Assembly (NCBI RefSeq): GCF_003385235.1
Contig: NZ_PQIA01000019.1
Location: 123,315 to 187,314 of the forward strand
Reading direction: 5' to 3'
Source of the DNA: Amycolatopsis circi
GTDB lineage: Bacteria; Actinomycetota; Actinomycetes; Mycobacteriales; Pseudonocardiaceae
Length of the DNA stretch: 64,000 bases
The notes below the pieces were generated by a model, which did not search any database, was not told where the DNA came from, and saw only the letters and a list, made by a program, of their open reading frames with translations. Positions 55,373-62,708 of the stretch are shown in pieces. The translations under genes were made by a program, and so were the position numbers. Numbering within the stretch: the first letter of the stretch is position 1; each line of letters begins with the position of its first letter.

Positions 55373-55443
55373 CTGCGGAGGTCCGTGAGGGGAACCCTGA
55401 GGGAATCAGAGTCCCTCAGGGTGGCCCTCACGGACCTCCGCAG
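55373..55443. terminator. Family B hairpin with extended stem
   Basis: About 35 paired positions around a central A, three mismatched. The outer part CTGCGGAG/CTCCGCAG extends beyond the usual CCGTGAGGGG arm. It lies in the same convergent gap as a family A hairpin. Confidence 0.75.
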
Positions 55444-55488
55444 AGCGCGCCGCGCCCCTTCGGTTCGGCGCGGCGGGCGGCGGGAGAC

Positions 55489-55534
55489 CTCGTGAGTGTT
55501 GATCACGGTTAGAACCGTGATCAACACTCACGAG
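55489..55534. terminator. Family A hairpin beside the AAA-ATPase gene end
   Basis: 22-bp arms beginning CTCGTGAGTG, variable middle TTGATCAC, inner GGTT, central AG (the reverse of the CT seen in the other three). It lies 5 bp past the stop of the minus-strand ATPase gene. Confidence 0.85.
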
Positions 55535-55538
55535 CAGC

Positions 55539-57836
55539 TCAGCGCTCCTGCTGCGCCTGCGCGTAAGCCTCCAGCGTCGCCAGCTGCGCCGCGTCCAGCG
55601 AAGGCCGCACTGCCTCGCGAGCCTTGTCCAGATGCGCCGCGGTCACCTCGCGTGCCTCCAGCGACTCGCGCATCGCGGTCAGCGCCGCCTCCCGGATCAG
55701 CGCGGCGCAGTCGGCGGCCGAGTAGCCCTCCAGCGCCTCCGCGGTGGCCGCGAGGTCCACATCGGACGCCAGTGGGGTGTGCTTGGCCGTCGCGGCGAGG
55801 ATCGCGGCGCGGGATTCGGCGTCCGGCGGCGGGACGTAGATTCGCCGCTCCAAGCGTCCGGGACGCAGCAAAGCCGGGTCGACCAGTTCGGGCCGGTTCG
55901 TCGCGCCCAGCACGACGACCTCGCGCATCGGCTCCACGCCGTCCAGTTCGGTGAGCAGCGCGGCGACCACGCGGTCGGCCACGCCGGAGTCGGACGACTG
56001 GCCGCGGCGCGGGGCGAGCGCGTCGATCTCGTCGAGGAAGATCAGCGAGGGGGCGGCGTCGGCGGCCCGGCGGAAGAGGTCGCGGACGGCGCGTTCCGAT
56101 TCGCCGACCCATTTGTCCAGCAGTTCCGCGCCCTTGATCGCGAACACGTTGAGCGCGCCGGCTCCGGCGAGCGCCCGGACCAGGAACGTCTTGCCGCCAC
56201 CGGGCGGCCCGTACAGCAGCACGCCGCGCGGCGGGTCGATGCCGAGCCGGGCGAACGAATCCGGGTAGCGCAGCGGCCACAGCACGGTTTCGGTGAGCGC
56301 TTCCTTGACCGACGTCATGTTGCCGACGTCGTCCAGCGTCAGGCCGCCGGTGGCCAGATTGTCCGAAGTGGACAGCGAGATCGGCCGGACGGTGGCCAGC
56401 GCGTCAAGCAAATCCTGCTGCGAGATCTTGGGTTCCTCGACGTCCCGCTGGCGCAACGCGGCCCGCAACGCCGCGTCGCGGCGCAGGGCGAGCAGATCGG
56501 CGGCGACGAAACCGGGAGTCCGTTCGGCGAGCACGCCCAGGTCGGCCCCGGATTCGACCGGGACGTCGCGGAGCAGGATCCGCAGCAGTTCGACGCGCGT
56601 TTTCGCTTCCGGCAGCGGCAGTCCCAGCTCGCGGTCGAGCAGGTCGGCACCACGCAGCCGCGGGTCCACTGACTCGGCTCGCGCGGTCGTCGCCACGACC
56701 GCCAGTCCGGCTTGACGCAGCGCGGCGCGCAGTTCTTCGAGCACCACAGTCGCCACCGGAGGCGGTTGCGTGGCCGGGAGCAGCGCGTCGATGTCGTTGA
56801 TCAACAGCACGCCTGGACCGTCGCCGTCCGCGACTCGGTCGATGGCCTCGCGCAGCGAACGGTGTGCCGCATTCGGTTCCAGCACCGCGATATTCGGCGC
56901 GGTCACCGACACCACCCGCACCTTCTCCGCCGCGGCGACCGACCGCACCAGCGTCGCCTTGCCGACGCCTTCCGGCCCGGACAGCAGCACACCCAGATGC
57001 GCCGACGTGCCCAGCTTCGCCAGCAATTCCGGCCGGTGGAACGCCAGGTCGAACCATTCAGCCAGCTTGCGCGCCGCCCCCTCGGCCCCGACCAGGTCAG
57101 CGACCGGCACCGGCTCATCCAGCTCTTCCTCGCGAGCCTCGGTGACGACCTCTTCGACGATCTCCGCGTCGAGGTAGTCCTCGGCCGCGGTGACAGCAGT
57201 GGTGCGAACGAGCGCAGTCGCGGTGCGCATCGGCTGTTCGCCGGTCGGCGCTCCGGTACGGGCACCGTCGCGCCAGCTGACCACAGTGGACGGTCCAACG
57301 ACGACCACGCCAGCCGGTTCGGTAGCCGTGACGGTCAGCAGCTCGTTGGTCCAAGTCGCCCCGATCACGCGGGACAACTGCCCGCGCACAGCGGCGACGT
57401 CGGAGCCCGGCGCGGGCGCGAGGTCTTGCGGCAACAGGGAAACCGCGTCGCCACGGGTGAGAACCTTGCCGGTGAGCGCGAGCCGCAACGTCTGCGGCGA
57501 CACCGAAACGGACGCCAGCCGAGACCCGGACACGGTGACCGTGCGGGCAGCGGTGACCTCTGCCGGCGAGACCACGACCTCGCCGCCCTCGGCGACGCCA
57601 AGGTTCGACATGGTGACGTCGTCAGTCAACACGACACCCGGCATCGCTTCCTCAGCGGCGGGCGCGGCCAAGGCGGCACTGCGCCGTGCGCCGGTGAGGT
57701 GCACGGCGTCCCAGGCCCGCAGGCCGAGCGCGTCGAGCACTTCCGGGTGCAACCGGACAACGCCCCGCCGCGCGTCAAGCGCGGACGGCGTGTGCCGGAC
57801 GGTCAGGGTGATCTGCGGATCGCTCACGCTGCTCAC
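55539..57836 (-). CDS. CDC48/VCP-like double AAA ATPase with degenerate first domain
   Basis: A 765-residue protein. Residues ~8-190 are a CDC48-like N-terminal barrel region (VRLHPEVLDALGLRAWDAVHLTG). Domain D1 (~250-470) has Walker A GPEGVGKA (287-294, Ala for Thr/Ser) and Walker B LLINDID (344-350, Asn-Asp for Asp-Glu), so it probably binds but does not hydrolyse ATP. Domain D2 (~500-735) is intact: GPPGGGKT (543-550), LDEIDAL (601-607), sensor ATNRPE, and RPGRLERR. It is likely a hexameric unfoldase like actinobacterial Cpa/VCP-like proteins; partner unknown. Confidence 0.88.
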   Translation of the reverse strand: MSSVSDPQITLTVRHTPSALDARRGVVRLHPEVLDALGLRAWDAVHLTGARRSAALAAPAAEEAMPGVVLTDDVTMSNLGVAEGGEVVVSPAEVTAARTVTVSGSRLASVSVSPQTLRLALTGKVLTRGDAVSLLPQDLAPAPGSDVAAVRGQLSRVIGATWTNELLTVTATEPAGVVVVGPSTVVSWRDGARTGAPTGEQPMRTATALVRTTAVTAAEDYLDAEIVEEVVTEAREEELDEPVPVADLVGAEGAARKLAEWFDLAFHRPELLAKLGTSAHLGVLLSGPEGVGKATLVRSVAAAEKVRVVSVTAPNIAVLEPNAAHRSLREAIDRVADGDGPGVLLINDIDALLPATQPPPVATVVLEELRAALRQAGLAVVATTARAESVDPRLRGADLLDRELGLPLPEAKTRVELLRILLRDVPVESGADLGVLAERTPGFVAADLLALRRDAALRAALRQRDVEEPKISQQDLLDALATVRPISLSTSDNLATGGLTLDDVGNMTSVKEALTETVLWPLRYPDSFARLGIDPPRGVLLYGPPGGGKTFLVRALAGAGALNVFAIKGAELLDKWVGESERAVRDLFRRAADAAPSLIFLDEIDALAPRRGQSSDSGVADRVVAALLTELDGVEPMREVVVLGATNRPELVDPALLRPGRLERRIYVPPPDAESRAAILAATAKHTPLASDVDLAATAEALEGYSAADCAALIREAALTAMRESLEAREVTAAHLDKAREAVRPSLDAAQLATLEAYAQAQQER

Positions 57837-57878
57837 CCTAATGAACCGGCGGGCGGTTGTGCGCGAACGAAAGGCTCC

Positions 57879-58745
57879 TTAGAGCGTCGCTGACCAGTCG
57901 CGGATCGCGGCGACGAACTCCTCGGGCGCGTCGGACTCCACGTAAAGCCCTACGCCGTCAAGACTTACCGTCTGATGGTTCCGGAAGGACGCTTCCAGCC
58001 GCTCGCGTTCCCGGGGCCGGAAACCGATTTGAGCGTTGCCCCACACGATCAGTGTCGGCAGGTCGGGAAGGCCGGCCTCGACCTCGGCGAAGAAGGCCCG
58101 GCTGGCGAGGAGCCGGCCGGGGAGCACTCCGGAGGCCTGGCGTCGCTCGGGCGTGTCCATCGCACGGCGGTAGTGGACCATCTCGGCCGCGGTCACCTTC
58201 CGCTTCCGGTGGCCCATCGGGAGGAACGCCTTGACGACGAGGTTGAGCCGCCGCGCCAGGAAGCGCATCGGAGGTCCACCGGCGATGCGCCCGAACGCCT
58301 CGAAGTACGGATCGCCGTTGACCGGCCAGGCCCAGGCGTTGACGAGCACCAGCCGTTCGAAGACTCCCGGCCGACGTTGTGCGGCGGCCAAGCCGATCGG
58401 CCCGCCCCAATCTTGTCCGACCAGCGTGACCCCGCTGAGGCCGAGCGCGTCGACGAACCCGGTGACCACGTCGGCGTGTTCCTCGGGCAGGTAGCGATAC
58501 CCGGGCTTGGCGGTCGACAGCCCGAAGCCCGGGTAGTCGAGGGCGACGCACCGGAAGTCTTCGCGCAGTGCGCGGATCGCGTCGCGCCAGAGGAACGACC
58601 AGGTCGGATTGCCGTGCAGGAGCAGCAGAATCGGGCCGGATCCCTCGTCGACGTAATGCACGGTGTGCCCGTCGATGTCGACGAAGCGGCTCTTGAACGG
58701 GAACAACTCGTCGTCGACCCAGTCGGGCCGTGCGCTTTCAGCCAT
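57879..58745 (-). CDS. Haloalkane dehalogenase-like protein lacking the catalytic His
   Basis: A 288-residue alpha/beta hydrolase with dehalogenase features: HGNPTWSFLWR (Asn46 as halide ligand) and VGQDWGGPIGL (Asp112 nucleophile, Trp113). At the end, where these enzymes have GHFLQED, it has GVGLYVESDAPEEF, so Leu267 replaces the catalytic His; the acid position in VWGNAQIGF holds Gln239. If the alignment is right, it can form but not hydrolyse the aspartyl ester, or it does something else. ATG 58745 starts it. It is divergent from an HxlR regulator. Confidence 0.82.
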   Translation of the reverse strand: MAESARPDWVDDELFPFKSRFVDIDGHTVHYVDEGSGPILLLLHGNPTWSFLWRDAIRALREDFRCVALDYPGFGLSTAKPGYRYLPEEHADVVTGFVDALGLSGVTLVGQDWGGPIGLAAAQRRPGVFERLVLVNAWAWPVNGDPYFEAFGRIAGGPPMRFLARRLNLVVKAFLPMGHRKRKVTAAEMVHYRRAMDTPERRQASGVLPGRLLASRAFFAEVEAGLPDLPTLIVWGNAQIGFRPRERERLEASFRNHQTVSLDGVGLYVESDAPEEFVAAIRDWSATL

Positions 58746-58756
58746 GGCGCCCCCTA

Positions 58757-58793
58757 TACTTGAGGTAGTCAAGCGTACTTGAGATTGTCAAGC
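58757..58793. promoter_or_regulatory. Tandem operator of the HxlR regulator
   Basis: Two 18-bp copies, TACTTGAGGTAGTCAAGC (58757) and TACTTGAGATTGTCAAGC (58776), each an inverted repeat CTTGA-N6-TCAAG. The 19-bp period puts them on nearly opposite faces. They fill the 59-bp divergent gap, so both genes should be controlled. Confidence 0.8.
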
Positions 58794-58804
58794 AGAGGGA
58801 CGTT

Positions 58805-59431
58805 ATGCGCAGCTACGGCCAGTACTGCGGGCTCGCCCGGTCCCTCGAAATCGTCGGCGACCGGTGGAATTTGCTCATCGTCCGCCAGCTCCTGCTCGGC
58901 CCCGCGCGCTACCGGGACCTGATCGACGGACTCCCGGGCATCGCGACCAACCTGCTCGCCGACCGGCTCCGCGACCTGGAGACCGCGGGCGTACTCGAAC
59001 GGCGGCTGGCAGGCAAGGGCAGCGCGGTCGAGTACGCCCTCACGCCGTGGGGCGCTGAGCTGCGCGAGCCGATCGAGAGCCTGATCCGCTGGTCCACCCC
59101 GCTGATGGTCCGCGGCCCGGAAGGCGACTCGTTCCGTCCCGAGTGGCTCGCGGTCGCCCTTCCCGCCCTGCTCGACGCCCGGGTCAAGATCCGAGCCGCA
59201 GCGACGGTCGCCCTCGATGTCGGCGGCCCGCCCTTCCAGCTCCACGCGACGCGCTCCGGCTTCGAGGTCGGCCCGCTGGACGGCCGTGAACTCGACGCCA
59301 CCGTCCGCGCTGACCCGGCCTGCGTCCTCGGCCTTGCCGCGGGCGCTCTCGCGCTCGACGACGCCCGAGCGCTCGGGATGATCGAGATCGACGGTGACGA
59401 GTCCGTGGTCCGCGCTGTGTTCGCCGTCTGA
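58805..59431 (+). CDS. HxlR family regulator with C-terminal SCP2-like domain
   Basis: A 208-residue protein. Residues 1-100 form an HxlR winged helix (YGQYCGLARSLEIVGDRWNLLIVRQLLLGPARYRDLIDGLPGIATNLLADRLRDLETAGVLERR). The last ~90 residues (ALDVGGPPFQLHATRSGFEVGPLDGRELDATVRADPACVLGLAAGAL) resemble the SCP2-like domain found in longer HxlR proteins, which may bind a lipophilic ligand. Cys8 lies at the usual HxlR position. It is divergent from the dehalogenase-like gene. Confidence 0.88.
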   Translation: MRSYGQYCGLARSLEIVGDRWNLLIVRQLLLGPARYRDLIDGLPGIATNLLADRLRDLETAGVLERRLAGKGSAVEYALTPWGAELREPIESLIRWSTPLMVRGPEGDSFRPEWLAVALPALLDARVKIRAAATVALDVGGPPFQLHATRSGFEVGPLDGRELDATVRADPACVLGLAAGALALDDARALGMIEIDGDESVVRAVFAV

Positions 59432-59432
59432 G

Positions 59433-59658
59433 CTACTGCTTCGCCCAGCCGTCGAAGGAAAGGACGTCGGCCACTGGCCGTGCGACGGGGGAGAACTCTT
59501 GCTGGGTCGAATAGGCCACCGCGAGCAGGCCGATCTCCGCGGAGCTGGGCGTGGAGGCGATGTCGCTCTGCGACAACATGCGGAACAAGGGCGATCTGCC
59601 CGGTCGCGGAGGAGGCCAATCCACCGTCGGCGGGGACGTTGAAGGTGATCGACAGCAT
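59433..59658 (-). pseudogene. Frameshifted small gene after pssA
   Basis: The minus-strand frame from ATG 59658 reads MLSITFNVPADGGLASSATG, then QIAL. A shift by one base near 59585-59588 (an extra T in the CTTGTTC stretch on the minus strand) restores FRMLSQSDIASTPSSAEIGL and continues to FDGWAKQ and stop at 59433. Joined, the product is about 75 residues and reads as one protein. I do not recognise its family. A sequencing error is the main alternative. Confidence 0.5.
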
Positions 59659-59684
59659 GCTCGGCACCCTGCTGGACGCTGAAA

Positions 59685-60653
59685 CTACCGGCGCCGAATG
59701 CCGATCCGACGCCAGCTGCGCCGCCGCTGGGTGGGGCCGGACGTGGCCGAGCTGTGGTCCCGCTCTCGCAGGTTCCGGCTTCGCACCAGGTCCGAGTTCG
59801 TCCGCCGCACCGCGCGCATCGCGGCACCGGCGACTCGGCCCGAAGCCGGACGCAGCCGCAGCCGTCGGTGGCTGCGTGCGCGGCGAATCGCGCGACGTTC
59901 CCGCGGCGGCACTTCCCAGGCCTCCGGGTGCGCGGCGAGCCAGCGGTGCCGGTAGACCGAATACGGGATGTGCAGCAGGTACAGCACCAGCGCGACCACC
60001 AGCGCCGCCAGCGGGAACACGATGATCGCGGCGGCCAGCAGGCCGACGCCCACCAGCAGCGGGGCGATCGCCTTCGCCGGGGCCTTCACGGTCTTGAGCG
60101 ACAGCGTCGGGATGCGGCTGATCAGCAGCGCGGCGACCGCGATGGTCCACACGAACACCACGTACTGCTCGGACCACCAGCCCTCGCCCCACTGCAGCGT
60201 GGCGATCAGCGGCAGCATCGCGACCAGGCCGCCGGCCGGCGCGGGCACGCCGACGAAGAACTCGGCGGCGTACGGCGGCTGGTCGGTGTCGTCGAGCAGG
60301 GTGTTGAAGCGGGCGAGCCGCAGGATCATGCAGACCGCGAAGATCAGCGACGCGACCCAGCCGATGCGGTCGCCGTGCGCCTGCCAGATGTAGAGCACCA
60401 GGGCGGGCGCGACGCCGAACGAGATGCCGTCCGACAGCGAGTCGAGTTCGGCGCCCATTTTGGACGTCGCGTCGAGCAGGCGGGCGATGCGGCCGTCGAG
60501 GCTGTCGAGAACGGCGGCGATGCCGATCGAGCCGATCGACATCGCGTAGTTGCCGGTGAGGGCGAACTGCACCGAGGAGAGACCGGCGCAGAGCGCGAGC
60601 ACGGTGATCGCGTTCGGCAGCAGCCGGACGCCAGGGGTGGTCACGCGGACCAT
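59685..60653 (-). CDS. pssA: CDP-diacylglycerol-serine O-phosphatidyltransferase
   Basis: A 322-residue integral membrane protein. The CDP-alcohol phosphatidyltransferase motif is exact: Asp53-Gly54, Ala57-Arg58, Gly67, Asp71, Asp75 in DSLDGRIARLLDATSKMGAE and on. About eight helices follow, and a ~75-residue Arg-rich cytoplasmic tail is unusual in length. It makes phosphatidylserine. It starts 2 bp after the psd stop, so psd and pssA form an operon. Confidence 0.93.
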   Translation of the reverse strand: MVRVTTPGVRLLPNAITVLALCAGLSSVQFALTGNYAMSIGSIGIAAVLDSLDGRIARLLDATSKMGAELDSLSDGISFGVAPALVLYIWQAHGDRIGWVASLIFAVCMILRLARFNTLLDDTDQPPYAAEFFVGVPAPAGGLVAMLPLIATLQWGEGWWSEQYVVFVWTIAVAALLISRIPTLSLKTVKAPAKAIAPLLVGVGLLAAAIIVFPLAALVVALVLYLLHIPYSVYRHRWLAAHPEAWEVPPRERRAIRRARSHRRLRLRPASGRVAGAAMRAVRRTNSDLVRSRNLRERDHSSATSGPTQRRRSWRRIGIRRR

Positions 60654-60655
60654 GG

Positions 60656-61369
60656 TCAGCTTTCTCCCAGCGCAGGAAGTTCGGCGAGCACGGTTTCGCC
60701 GCCGACGGTGCGCTGGCCCTTGGCCACCACGACCCGGCTGCCCGGCGGCAGGTAAGTGTCGACGCGCGAGCCGAAGCGGATGATGCCGTAGGTCTCGCCC
60801 GCGGACACCTTGTCGCCCTCGCGGACGTCGCACCGGATGCGGCGCGCGACCAGACCGGCGATCTGCACGACGACGAGCTCGTGGCCGTCGACCGTGTGCA
60901 GCACCAGCGAATTGCGCTCGTTGACCTCGCTCGCCTTGTCGAGGTCCGCGGAAAGGAATTTGCCCGGCTTGTACGCCGCCTTGGAGATCACGCCCGCCGC
61001 CGGCGTGCGCTGGACGTGCACGTCGTAGACCGACAGGAACACGCTCACCCGCATCCGCGGTTCGGCGGGCAGGCCGAGTTCGGCGGGCGGGACCGCTTCC
61101 TCGATGAGCGAGACGGTGCCGTCGGCGGCCGAAATCGCGACGTTGTCCCGCAGCGGGGGCACGCGCTTCGGCTCGCGGAAGAACGCCGTCATGCCCGCGG
61201 TGGCGAGCGCGCCGACCACGCCGAGGCGCTTGGAGAAGCGGCGCAGCACGAACGTCGCGGCCAGGCCGCCGAGGAGGAACGGCCGTCCTGCCGGGTGCAT
61301 CGGCGGGAACGTCTCGCGGGCCAGCTGGACAGCGTGCGCGAGGGGGTTACCGGTGGGCTGGCCGCTCAT
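60656..61369 (-). CDS. psd: Phosphatidylserine decarboxylase proenzyme
   Basis: A 237-residue proenzyme. The self-cleavage site is Gly200-Ser201 in IIRFGSRVDTYLP, where the Ser becomes the pyruvoyl group of the small subunit. DVHVQRTPAAGVI and YKPGKFLSADLDKASEVNERN are conserved. One or two hydrophobic segments lie near residues 30-62. It converts phosphatidylserine to phosphatidylethanolamine. It is first in the operon with pssA. Confidence 0.93.
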   Translation of the reverse strand: MSGQPTGNPLAHAVQLARETFPPMHPAGRPFLLGGLAATFVLRRFSKRLGVVGALATAGMTAFFREPKRVPPLRDNVAISAADGTVSLIEEAVPPAELGLPAEPRMRVSVFLSVYDVHVQRTPAAGVISKAAYKPGKFLSADLDKASEVNERNSLVLHTVDGHELVVVQIAGLVARRIRCDVREGDKVSAGETYGIIRFGSRVDTYLPPGSRVVVAKGQRTVGGETVLAELPALGES

Positions 61370-61595
61370 GGGTCGAGTTCCCCGCTGTTCGTCTCGGTCG
61401 GTGTAAGGGTCCGATTTGGGCTTCCTCCACGCTACCGCCCGCCTGCGGCGGACCCGGCGGCCCCTGGTCGTAAGGGTTGCCCCGGCGCGGGTGGGCGCGA
61501 CCACAAACCGGTAACGACGCGTCGAACAATCCGATAACACCGGGTAGTTGACGCCGCTCGGGACCGGTGCCCGAGCCGACCTGGCGAGGGAGACG

Positions 61596-61772
61596 ATGGC
61601 GGTACCCGATCTGCTCGCGCGGCTGTTGCGCGACTGGCGCCGGGATGTCCTCTCGGTGCCCGTGCCCCAGCTCGTCGACCCTGTTCACGCTGCTCGGCTC
61701 GTGCGGGACGCGGCCCGGGTGCGTGCGTCCCCCGACGAAGCACGCACCCGGGCGCGGAACGGATCAGTTTAG
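61596..61772 (+). CDS. Possible small protein (58 residues)
   Basis: ATG 61596 after GGGAGACG opens a 58-codon frame, MAVPDLLARLLRDWRRDVLS followed by VPVPQLVDPVHAARLVRDAA. The first part looks like an amphipathic helix. The second half overlaps a strong hairpin (61714-61752), which lowers confidence. Function unknown. No other coding is seen between psd and the GlsB gene. Confidence 0.35.
   Translation: MAVPDLLARLLRDWRRDVLSVPVPQLVDPVHAARLVRDAARVRASPDEARTRARNGSV
61714..61752. terminator. Strong stem-loop in the psd-glsB gap
   Basis: CCCGGGTGCGTGC pairs perfectly with GCACGCACCCGGG over 13 bp with a 13-nt loop. It would end transcripts of the small plus-strand frame or of the GlsB gene reading the other way. 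Confidence 0.6.
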
Positions 61773-61811
61773 CCCGCGACGGGGGTGTTCTGACGGATCG
61801 TCGGGAAACCG

Positions 61812-62102
61812 TTACCAACGGTCACGATCGCGGCGGCTCGCGGTCGCGGCGCTGACCAGCCGCAACACGAGCAGCAGCACGATCGCGCCCAGGATGGCGA
61901 CGCCGAAGCTCGGGAAATCGAACTCGAAGTGTTGCTGCTCACCGGTCGCGAGCCGGTAGACGAAGCCGCCGAGCGCCGCCCCGACCACGCCGACCAGCAC
62001 GCTGACGAGACAGCCCTGCCGCTGCCGTTCCCGGCCGCCGACCACGAGGTTCGCGATCCAGCCGACCAGCGCGCCGAAGACGATCCACAGGATGATGCCC
62101 AT
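61812..62102 (-). CDS. GlsB/YeaQ/YmgE family small membrane protein
   Basis: A 96-residue protein with three hydrophobic segments: MGIILWIVFGALVGWIANLVVGG, LVSVLVGVVGAALGGFVY and FGVAILGAIVLLLVLRLV. This is the transglycosylase-associated (YeaQ/YmgE) family, linked to stress responses, with no shown enzyme activity. ATG 62102 starts the conserved part. It is divergent from the ArsR gene. Confidence 0.88.
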   Translation of the reverse strand: MGIILWIVFGALVGWIANLVVGGRERQRQGCLVSVLVGVVGAALGGFVYRLATGEQQHFEFDFPSFGVAILGAIVLLLVLRLVSAATASRRDRDRW

Positions 62103-62126
62103 GCCGCGAGGATACCTGCGGGCTAT

Positions 62127-62160
62127 TGCACAAGAGTTGTTGTACAACTACTCTTGTGCA
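62127..62160. promoter_or_regulatory. 34-bp ArsR-type operator abutting the ArsR start
   Basis: TGCACAAGAG (62127-62136) and CTCTTGTGCA (62151-62160) are perfect arms, with GTTGT and ACAAC pairing inside. It ends 2 bp before the ArsR ATG and 25 bp from the GlsB start. Confidence 0.8.
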
Positions 62161-62162
62161 TC

Positions 62163-62708
62163 ATGGAGGTCCGCGATTCCCAGGTGCTGGCCGCGATGTC
62201 GCATCCGCTGCGCCGCCGCCTGCTGGACATGCTGAAACTCGACGGCCCGGCCACCGCGTCGGTGCTCGCGGAGAAAACCGGGCAGGCGGTGGGCAATGTG
62301 AGCCACCACCTGAAGGTGCTTTCCGGGGCCGGGCTGGTGGTCGAAGCGCCGGAACTGGCCCGGGATCGGCGGGAGAGGTGGTGGCGGCGTCCTTCTGTCA
62401 CGTTGTCCTGGTCCACTTCGGACTTTGCCGGGGATCCGGTGGCGGAGGTCGCGGAGACGGTGAGCCTCGATCGGCAGACGACGTTGTCCCGGGGCTGGCT
62501 TTCGGAAATGGAGACGGCTCCTGCGGAATGGCGCGACGCGTGGTTCTCTTCCGATGCGTGGATGCGGTTGACGCCGTCGGAGTTGAGGGATCTGAACGAT
62601 CGGATGGCTGCGCTGTTCGAGGAATTCGGGGCTAAGGCGGCTTCGGATCCTTCGACGGATCGGGAGCCGGTGTTCGTGTTCGGGCGTGGTTTCAGAGCTG
62701 ATCCGTGA
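62163..62708 (+). CDS. ArsR-type helix-turn-helix regulator
   Basis: A 181-residue protein. MEVRDSQVLAAMSHPLRRRLLDMLKLDGPATASVLAEKTGQAVGNVSHHLKVLSGAGLVVEAPELARDRRERWWR is an ArsR-like winged helix without metal-binding Cys. The C-terminal ~100 residues are helical and Trp-rich. It overlaps the MFS gene by GTGA, a common arrangement where the regulator controls its own exporter. With no room for a leader after the operator, a leaderless mRNA is likely. Confidence 0.9.
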   Translation: MEVRDSQVLAAMSHPLRRRLLDMLKLDGPATASVLAEKTGQAVGNVSHHLKVLSGAGLVVEAPELARDRRERWWRRPSVTLSWSTSDFAGDPVAEVAETVSLDRQTTLSRGWLSEMETAPAEWRDAWFSSDAWMRLTPSELRDLNDRMAALFEEFGAKAASDPSTDREPVFVFGRGFRADP

